Of a stretch of 11,503 nt of DNA, positions 6,778 through 11,503 are shown in pieces. The first letter of the stretch is position 1. Each line of letters starts with the position of its first letter. The translations under genes were made by a program, and so were the position numbers. The stretch comes from Aquabacterium sp. (GTDB lineage Bacteria; Pseudomonadota; Gammaproteobacteria; Burkholderiales; Burkholderiaceae_C): NCBI GenBank assembly GCA_017989885.1, contig JAGNPA010000025.1:1-11503 (forward strand), given 5' to 3'. Under the pieces are notes generated by a model that did no database searches, was not told the origin of the DNA, and was given only the letters and a program-made list of their open reading frames with translations.

Positions 6778-7572
6778 TCACTTGGCGATGCCACCCGGGT
6801 AGCACAGGCCACCGGTGATCTCGATCGTGGTGGCGTTGAGCGCCTCGTTCTGCACGCAGTAGCCGATCATGTCGGCGATTTCCTGCGGCTCAATCAGGCG
6901 GTCAATGTGCACGTCCTTCAAGATGGCTTTGAGCGCTTCCTGGTTCATGCCCGTGAGCATCGGCGTGGCGGTGTAGCCCGGTGCGATCCCCACGCAACGG
7001 ATGTTGCGGATGCCGCGCAGCAGGAACTCGCCCACGATGATCTTGGGCATCATCGCCACGGCCGACTTGGCCGACGAGTAGTTCAGCTGCCCGATCTGGC
7101 CAATCTTGTTGACCGACGAGATCGGCACCAGCAAGCCCTGCCAGCCACCGTTGACCATGGCCTCGGCCGCATCACGCAAGGTCAGGAAGGTGCCGGTCAG
7201 GTCCACATCGATCACCGGCTTCCACTTGTCCAGGCCCATCTTGCGCGAGACCTTGCCGGTGGTCTTGTCCAGCGCCAGCATGGTGCCGTCGCGGATGATG
7301 CCCGCGCAGGTCACGGCAATGTTGAGCTGCCCAAAGGCACTCACCGTGGCTTCGATGAAACGGGCCGTGTCGGCCTCGCTGCTCACGTCGGCCTGCACGC
7401 CAATGGCTTCACCACCCATGGCCTTGATCTCGGCCACCACGCGGTCAATGTCTTCCTGCACCATGTCGACGATGGCGACCTTGGCCCCTTGCCGCACGAA
7501 GTGCTTGGCCACCGCCTCGCCAATGCCCTTGCCACCGCCCGTGATGAGGGCCACGCTGTTCTTGATGTCCAT
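6778..7572 (-). CDS. Short-chain dehydrogenase/reductase (FabG-like SDR)
   Basis: This 264-residue classical SDR is a cytosolic NAD(P)-dependent oxidoreductase. The cofactor motif TGGGKGIG is at residues 11-18. Asp36 at the end of the second strand (VAIVD) suggests NAD(H) preference. Catalytic Ser is at 152/153 (PISSVN), with Tyr165 and Lys169 (YSSAK) and the PGYTATPM loop after strand 6. Two positions depart from consensus: NNAG reads TCAG (88-91), and the helix-4 Asn of the catalytic tetrad reads Asp124 (VIDVDLTG). A longer loop (ALDKTTGKVSRKMGLDKW) precedes that helix. ATG at 7572 has AGGA 7 nt upstream. Its stop faces the PhnD-like stop across 7 bp, and no terminator is visible between them. 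The substrate cannot be read from the sequence; 3-oxoacyl or hydroxyacyl thioesters are likely guesses for FabG relatives. It seems unrelated to its neighbours. Confidence 0.9.
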   Translation of the reverse strand: MDIKNSVALITGGGKGIGEAVAKHFVRQGAKVAIVDMVQEDIDRVVAEIKAMGGEAIGVQADVSSEADTARFIEATVSAFGQLNIAVTCAGIIRDGTMLALDKTTGKVSRKMGLDKWKPVIDVDLTGTFLTLRDAAEAMVNGGWQGLLVPISSVNKIGQIGQLNYSSAKSAVAMMPKIIVGEFLLRGIRNIRCVGIAPGYTATPMLTGMNQEALKAILKDVHIDRLIEPQEIADMIGYCVQNEALNATTIEITGGLCYPGGIAK

Positions 7573-7807
7573 GAATCGATCCTGATTGACGTGAGTAAAT
7601 TGACTTGACGCCTACAGCTTAGGCGCTGCCCAACGCCATCATGATGACAGATGCGTCACGCCGTCAGGTCAATGTGCAGCACGGCACTCAGGCACAGCGC
7701 CGCAGGCAAAACACAGGGTTGCCCCTTGATCCTCACAGGCGTGACAAATCGCACAAGCCATGCGCTTGCCAGTAGACTTGTCACGCAAACAAGGGAAGAC
7801 ACACAAG
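7573..7807. promoter_or_regulatory. Divergent intergenic region between the SDR gene and the efflux operon
   Basis: These 235 bp must hold the promoters of both the SDR gene (leftward) and the HlyD-type operon (rightward). They contain an inverted repeat CGCCTA (7609-7614) and TAGGCG (7620-7625) around CAGCT, a palindrome CATCATGATG (7637-7646), and a larger nested inverted repeat nearer the efflux operon. TAGACT (7773-7778) is a possible -10 for the rightward promoter, but no good -35 lies at the right distance, so no promoter is called. No gene is seen in this stretch. Confidence 0.55.
7739..7786. repeat. Nested inverted repeat upstream of the HlyD-type gene, candidate operator
   Basis: The outer arms GCGTGACAA (7739-7747) and TTGTCACGC (7778-7786) are perfect 9-bp reverse complements. 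Inside them, CAAGC (7754-7758) and GCTTG (7764-7768) form a second stem. The element ends 21 bp before the preferred ATG at 7808, just ahead of GGGAAG at 7793. It could be two half-sites for a dimeric repressor (TetR-family regulators control ybhGFSR-type operons in enterobacteria) or a structured mRNA leader. The regulator gene is not in the window. Confidence 0.55.
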
Positions 7808-8914
7808 ATGGCATGGACACGCACAAGTCGCTGGATGGTGGGGGCAGGCCTGGTGGCCGTGGCCGCCTTGGCCGCCGGTGTTTTCTTGACCACTCAGTCC
7901 GACACGGACAGTGGCCTGGTCCAGGTCAATGGCCGCGTTGAAAGCGATCAGATCGTGGTGTCGGCACGGGTGCCCGCACGCATCGCGGACGTGCTGGTGC
8001 GCGAAGGCGACGTGGTGAAAGCGGGCCAGGTCATGCTCAAGCTGAACGACGATGGCGTGGCAGCCCGTACCGCACAGGCGGCAGCGGCAGCCACTGCCCA
8101 GATGGCCCAGGTACGCGCCCTCGAATCTTCCCTGAGCCTGCTGCGCAGCGAAACCGCCATGCTCACGCAAACCGCACAGGCCGAAGTCACCGCCGCGCAG
8201 GCCGAGCTCAACCGCCTGGGTGTGGTCGCGCAACAGAGTGCCCTTGAGCGCGACCGCGTCAAGCAACTGGCCGACCAAGGCTTTGTCGGTCCGCAAGCCC
8301 TGGAGCGCGCGCAGGTGGCCACCAAGAGCGCGCTGGAGCAATACAGCAGCGCCCGCGCCCAGGTGCAAAAAGCCCAGGTCAACCTGCAGAACGCCCGCCT
8401 GGCGCCCCAGCGCATCGCGTCCCGCTCGGCCGAACTGCAAGCGGCCATCGCCCAGGCCGAAATGGCCCAGGCCAAGGCCCTGGAAGCCGCCAGCGAGTCC
8501 AAGGAGCTGACCGTCACCGCACCGGTCAACGGTCACGTCGTCGCCCGCTACATCAACCCTGGCGAGGCGGTGAACCACGGCGTCCCGCTGTACGCCATTG
8601 CCGACCTGTCCAAGGTCTACCTGAAGGCTTACATCCCCGAACCCATGCTGGGCCGCATCCAGTTGGGCCAGCCTGCACAGATCTGGACCGATTCGGCCCC
8701 GGACCAGCCGATCGACGCCAAGGTGGGCTACATCGCCAACCGCGCCGAGTTCACGCCCAAGGAAGTGCAGACGCGGGACGAGCGCACCAAGCTGGTCTTC
8801 GAGGTCCGCCTCTACCCCACACAAACCTCCCAGCTCAAGCTCCTGCCCGGCCAGCCCGCCGACGGCATGATCCGCCTGAGCCCGGATGCCCCCTGGCACG
8901 CCCCCCGCCACTGA
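7808..8914 (+). CDS. HlyD-family periplasmic adaptor (YbhG-like)
   Basis: This 368-residue membrane-fusion protein is the periplasmic adaptor that links an inner-membrane ABC exporter to an outer-membrane channel. It has one N-terminal membrane helix or signal anchor (about 8-27) and the first half of a lipoyl domain (VNGRVESDQIVVSARVPARI ... VREGDVVKAGQVMLKL). A long Ala/Gln-rich coiled-coil hairpin spans about 80-230. The second lipoyl half (LTVTAPVNGHVVARYINPGE) follows, and then a beta-barrel with AEFTPKEVQTRDERTKLVFEV, a stretch typical of the YbhG branch. I chose ATG 7808 over the in-frame ATG at 7760 because 7808 has GGGAAG upstream and gives a normal N-terminus, while 7760 lies inside the inverted repeat. 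The ATPase gene follows after 11 bp. Confidence 0.9.
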   Translation: MAWTRTSRWMVGAGLVAVAALAAGVFLTTQSDTDSGLVQVNGRVESDQIVVSARVPARIADVLVREGDVVKAGQVMLKLNDDGVAARTAQAAAAATAQMAQVRALESSLSLLRSETAMLTQTAQAEVTAAQAELNRLGVVAQQSALERDRVKQLADQGFVGPQALERAQVATKSALEQYSSARAQVQKAQVNLQNARLAPQRIASRSAELQAAIAQAEMAQAKALEAASESKELTVTAPVNGHVVARYINPGEAVNHGVPLYAIADLSKVYLKAYIPEPMLGRIQLGQPAQIWTDSAPDQPIDAKVGYIANRAEFTPKEVQTRDERTKLVFEVRLYPTQTSQLKLLPGQPADGMIRLSPDAPWHAPRH

Positions 8915-8925
8915 GCCCATCGCCC

Positions 8926-11037
8926 ATGAGCCGCCAGCACGCGCCAAGCAGCGTCCTGCCTGACGAGCGGCGCGCCGTGCGTCCGGTCGTGCGCGTGGCC
9001 AAGCTGGTCAAACGCTACGACCTGGTGGAAGCCGTTCGCGCGGTCTCGCTGGAGATCAAGCCTGCCCAGATCTACGGCCTGATCGGCGCCGACGGCGCGG
9101 GCAAGAGCAGCCTCATGAAGGTGGTTGCCGGGGTGCTGAGCCACGAAGAAGGCAAGGTCGAGGTGCTGGGCCGACTCATCGACTCCGAGCGTCAGGCCGA
9201 GAAGGTCAAAAGCGCCATCGGCTTCATGCCCCAGGGCCTGGGCCTGAACCTCTACCCCACGCTGTCCATCGAAGAGAACATCGACTTCTTCGCCCGCCTG
9301 CGCATGGTGCCGCCCGAGCTGCTGCGCGAACGCAAGGAACGGCTGTTGGAGGTCACCCGCCTGAGCGCCTTCCGCGCCCGCCCGGCCGGCCAACTGTCGG
9401 GCGGCATGAAGCAAAAGCTCGGGCTCATCTGCACCCTCATCCACGCTCCGCGCCTCATCATCCTCGACGAGCCCACCACCGGCGTCGATCCGGTCTCGCG
9501 GCGCGACTTCTGGCTCATCCTGGCCCAGCTCATCCACACCGAGCAGATCACCGCCCTCATCTCCACCGCCTACCTGGACGAGGCCAGCCGCTTTGACCAC
9601 GTGGCCTTGATGCACGAAGGCCAGATCATCCTCGAAGGCCCGCCCGACCTGCTCATTGACCGCGCTGACGCCACCATCGTGCAGTGCCCGGCTGAAGGCG
9701 CGGCGCTGACGGCGCTCACGCAGGCCTTCCCCCAGCCCGAAGCCACGCACGGCCAGGTGCGGATGTTCGTGCCCCTGCGGGACGCCGCGCAAGCCCAGGC
9801 GCAGGTCCAGGACACCCTGGTCGCCGCCGGCCTGCCCAAGGTCGAATCGCCCATCGTCACGCGGCCCCACCTGGAAGACCTGTTCATCGCCCGCCTGTGG
9901 ACCGATGCCATCGCCGCCCGCTCCTACCTGCCCACGGCCACGTCAGCCGGCCACACCGCCCACGACGCCACGACGGCCCCGGTGACAGGCGCTGCGGGGC
10001 GCGAGACGGACGGCACCGCAGGAGGTGGCTTGGGGACACAAAAGGGGAAAAAGGGGAGCGACACCGGCTGGGCCATCGACGCCCAGGCCCTGACCCGCGA
10101 TTTCGACCAGTTCCGCGCGGTCGATGGCGTCTCCTTCCAGGTCGGCTATGGCGACATCTTCGGCTTGCTCGGCGCCAACGGTGCAGGCAAAACAACCGCC
10201 ATCAAGATGCTGACCGGCATCCTGCCCCCCAGCGCCGGCCTGGGGCGTGTGGCCGGCTCCGACATGCGCCATGCGCGCCAGTCCATCAAGGAGCGCATCG
10301 GCTACATGTCGCAGGCCTTCTCGCTCTACACCGACCTGACGGTGGAAGAGAACCTGATGCTGTTCGCCGGCGTCTACGGTCTGCCGCGCAAGGTCGCGCG
10401 CGAGCGCACCCGCTGGGCCATCGAGCTGGGCGAGTTGCAGGGCTACGAACAGGTCGCCGCCATCAGCCTGCCCATGGGCCTGCGTCAACGTCTGGCCCTG
10501 GGCTGCGCCCTCGTTCACCGCCCTCGCGTCCTGTTTCTCGACGAGCCCACCTCGGGCGTGGACCCCATCGGCCGCAAACACTTCTGGAGCATCTTGCGCA
10601 AGCTGGCCCGTGAAGACGGCGTCGCCATCCTGCTGACGACCCACTACATGGCCGAAGCCGAGCTCTGCGACCGTGTCGCCATGATGTACGCTGGCCGCGT
10701 GGTCGCCGACGCCCCGCCCGCCCAGCTCAAGCAAGATCTGCTGGATCGCCGCGGCCAGTTGCTGGAAGTCACCCCGCGCAACGCCCTGCTGGCCCTGCAG
10801 ACTCTGAAAGATGCCGGCTTCGACCAGGCTGTCCTCCACGGGCGCAACATCCACATCATGTCGCACCAGCCCGAGGCCGACCGCGCCCGCATCTTCAGCG
10901 TGCTGCGTGCGGCCCGCCAACGCAGCGCCAACGTCATCCCCCGGCCCCTGACCATGGAAGACGTCTTCATCGACATCGTCCTCAGCCGCGAAGGCCAAGG
11001 CGCAGACGCTGACGCCCACGCGCAGGAGGCCGCATGA
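8926..11037 (+). CDS. Double ABC ATPase of an ABC-2 exporter (YbhF-like)
   Basis: This 703-residue cytoplasmic protein has two fused nucleotide-binding domains. NBD1 has Walker A GADGAGKS (54-61), signature LSGG (157-160) and Walker B ILDEP (179-183), but the H-loop position reads Ala215 (STAYLDEA). NBD2 has Walker A GANGAGKT (416-423), a degenerate signature LPMG (515-518), Walker B LFLDEP (536-541) and an intact H-loop His573 (TTHYM). Pairing across the dimer gives one consensus ATP site (NBD2 Walker/His with NBD1 LSGG) and one doubly degenerate site. The domains are joined by a Gly/Ala/Thr-rich linker (about 333-378). The protein should drive the permease encoded next, with the upstream HlyD-type adaptor. 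In E. coli, YbhFSR has been linked to drug and cation efflux; the substrate here is unknown. No clear SD precedes ATG 8926, so it may be coupled to the adaptor gene. Its stop overlaps the permease start (ATGA). Confidence 0.92.
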   Translation: MSRQHAPSSVLPDERRAVRPVVRVAKLVKRYDLVEAVRAVSLEIKPAQIYGLIGADGAGKSSLMKVVAGVLSHEEGKVEVLGRLIDSERQAEKVKSAIGFMPQGLGLNLYPTLSIEENIDFFARLRMVPPELLRERKERLLEVTRLSAFRARPAGQLSGGMKQKLGLICTLIHAPRLIILDEPTTGVDPVSRRDFWLILAQLIHTEQITALISTAYLDEASRFDHVALMHEGQIILEGPPDLLIDRADATIVQCPAEGAALTALTQAFPQPEATHGQVRMFVPLRDAAQAQAQVQDTLVAAGLPKVESPIVTRPHLEDLFIARLWTDAIAARSYLPTATSAGHTAHDATTAPVTGAAGRETDGTAGGGLGTQKGKKGSDTGWAIDAQALTRDFDQFRAVDGVSFQVGYGDIFGLLGANGAGKTTAIKMLTGILPPSAGLGRVAGSDMRHARQSIKERIGYMSQAFSLYTDLTVEENLMLFAGVYGLPRKVARERTRWAIELGELQGYEQVAAISLPMGLRQRLALGCALVHRPRVLFLDEPTSGVDPIGRKHFWSILRKLAREDGVAILLTTHYMAEAELCDRVAMMYAGRVVADAPPAQLKQDLLDRRGQLLEVTPRNALLALQTLKDAGFDQAVLHGRNIHIMSHQPEADRARIFSVLRAARQRSANVIPRPLTMEDVFIDIVLSREGQGADADAHAQEAA
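10020..10032 (+). promoter_or_regulatory. Internal Shine-Dalgarno plus in-frame TTG in the ATPase linker
   Basis: AGGAGG (10020-10025) is followed after TGGC by TTG (10030-10032), in frame with the ATPase (codon 369). This is a full-strength SD at 4 nt from a permitted start codon, placed where the inter-domain linker meets NBD2. Initiation here would give a free NBD2 of 335 residues. The gly-gly-gly coding need of the linker (GGA GGT GGC) could explain the match by chance. Confidence 0.35.
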
Positions 11038-11503
11038 ACCTGCTGCGCGTGCGCACCCTGGTGGCCAAAGAGGTCAGCGAAGCCCTGCGCGATCGGCTCT
11101 ACCTCACCCTCGCCTTCTTCCTGCCCGTGCTGCTGATGCTCGTGTTCACCTACGGCATGACCAGCAACATCGACAACGTCGGCGTCGTCATCGTCGATGA
11201 AGACCAGACGGCCGCCAGCCGCGAATACACCCAGCGCTTCCTCTCCACCCGGCACTTCAAGCAGGTCGAGGTCACCCACGCGCCCACCCGTGCCGACGCA
11301 GCCCTGGCCGCCTACCAGGCGCGCCTGCTCATCTGGGTCGGCTCAGGCTTTGAGCGGCAACTCCAGAACGGCCAGCCCGTGAAGGTCTCCGTCCAGATCG
11401 ACGGCGCCTTCACCGAACCGGCGCGCACCATTGGCGGCTACGTCGAGGCCATCAACGCCCAGGCCAACCAGGATCTGCGCCAGCGCTATGCGGCCGCGCA
11501 ATG
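11034..11503 (+). CDS. ABC-2 type permease, N-terminal part (YbhS-like, truncated by window edge)
   Basis: ATG at 11034 overlaps the ATPase stop by 4 bp and is preceded by a strong SD, AGGAGG, at 11024-11029. The 156 visible codons start MNLLRVRTLVAKEVSEALRD. A membrane helix (LYLTLAFFLPVLLMLVFTYG, about residues 22-42) follows, and then a large extracytoplasmic region beginning VGVVIVDEDQTAASREYTQRF. This order (first helix, then a long periplasmic loop, with further helices expected near the C-terminus) is that of ABC-2 exporters of the YbhS/YbhR and CcmB-like group. It should form the inner-membrane channel energised by the double ATPase. A second permease gene often follows in such operons but lies outside the window. 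The remaining half of the protein is not seen. Confidence 0.88.
   Translation, partial: MNLLRVRTLVAKEVSEALRDRLYLTLAFFLPVLLMLVFTYGMTSNIDNVGVVIVDEDQTAASREYTQRFLSTRHFKQVEVTHAPTRADAALAAYQARLLIWVGSGFERQLQNGQPVKVSVQIDGAFTEPARTIGGYVEAINAQANQDLRQRYAAAQ

Noticed and set aside
7741-7778. Sigma-70 promoter GTGACA ... TAGACT ahead of the HlyD-type gene
   Set aside because: The spacer between the hexamers would be 26 bp, far from the usual 16-18.
7760-7807. Upstream ATG (7760) for the HlyD-type adaptor
   Set aside because: It lies inside the nested inverted repeat, lacks an SD, and would put 16 polar residues before a normal signal anchor; 7808 has GGGAAG upstream.
10036-10060. Programmed frameshift site in the A/G-rich tract of the ATPase linker
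   Set aside because: The tract has only five consecutive A residues and no A-AAA-AAG heptamer, and the frame continues normally into NBD2.

Overview
The window is GC-rich proteobacterial chromosome with tightly packed genes. Codon use, the lapD/lapG pair and the protein families point to a betaproteobacterium of the order Burkholderiales. That assignment is an inference from gene content, not from a marker gene. I see no tRNA, rRNA, CRISPR array, insertion sequence or phage gene.

Region 1 (1-3422) looks like a biofilm-adhesin control module. On the minus strand, a LapG-type periplasmic cysteine protease gene is followed 13 bp later by lapD, the inner-membrane c-di-GMP receptor, which is cut by the window edge. 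Divergent from them, across a palindrome-bearing intergenic region of about 260 bp, is a TolC-family outer-membrane channel gene. Its product is the likely LapE-type exit duct, and it carries an unusual C-terminal NTF2-like domain. By analogy with Pseudomonas Lap, LapD holds LapG when c-di-GMP is high, so that a large adhesin stays anchored in the outer-membrane channel. The adhesin itself and the inner-membrane secretion genes lapB and lapC are not in the window.

Region 2 (3423-6770) begins with two hairpins that look like terminators. A membrane-bound GGDEF-EAL protein follows, with both catalytic domains apparently intact. Its stop codon overlaps (ATGA) the start of a lone PhnD-type periplasmic binding protein gene that has no permease or ATPase beside it. 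This pair resembles in layout the Vibrio NspS-MbaA system, where a binding protein signals to a GGDEF-EAL enzyme. It is the best candidate here for a little-described sensory unit, and its c-di-GMP output could feed LapD next door.

Region 3 (6778-7572, minus strand) is a single short-chain dehydrogenase/reductase gene with two non-consensus active-site positions. It converges on the binding-protein gene with only 7 bp between them.

Region 4 (7573-11503) is an efflux operon of the YbhG-YbhF-YbhS type: an HlyD-family adaptor, a double ABC ATPase with one degenerate ATP site, and an ABC-2 permease cut by the window edge. A nested inverted repeat lies just upstream of the adaptor start. An in-frame Shine-Dalgarno plus TTG inside the ATPase linker may allow separate synthesis of its second half.
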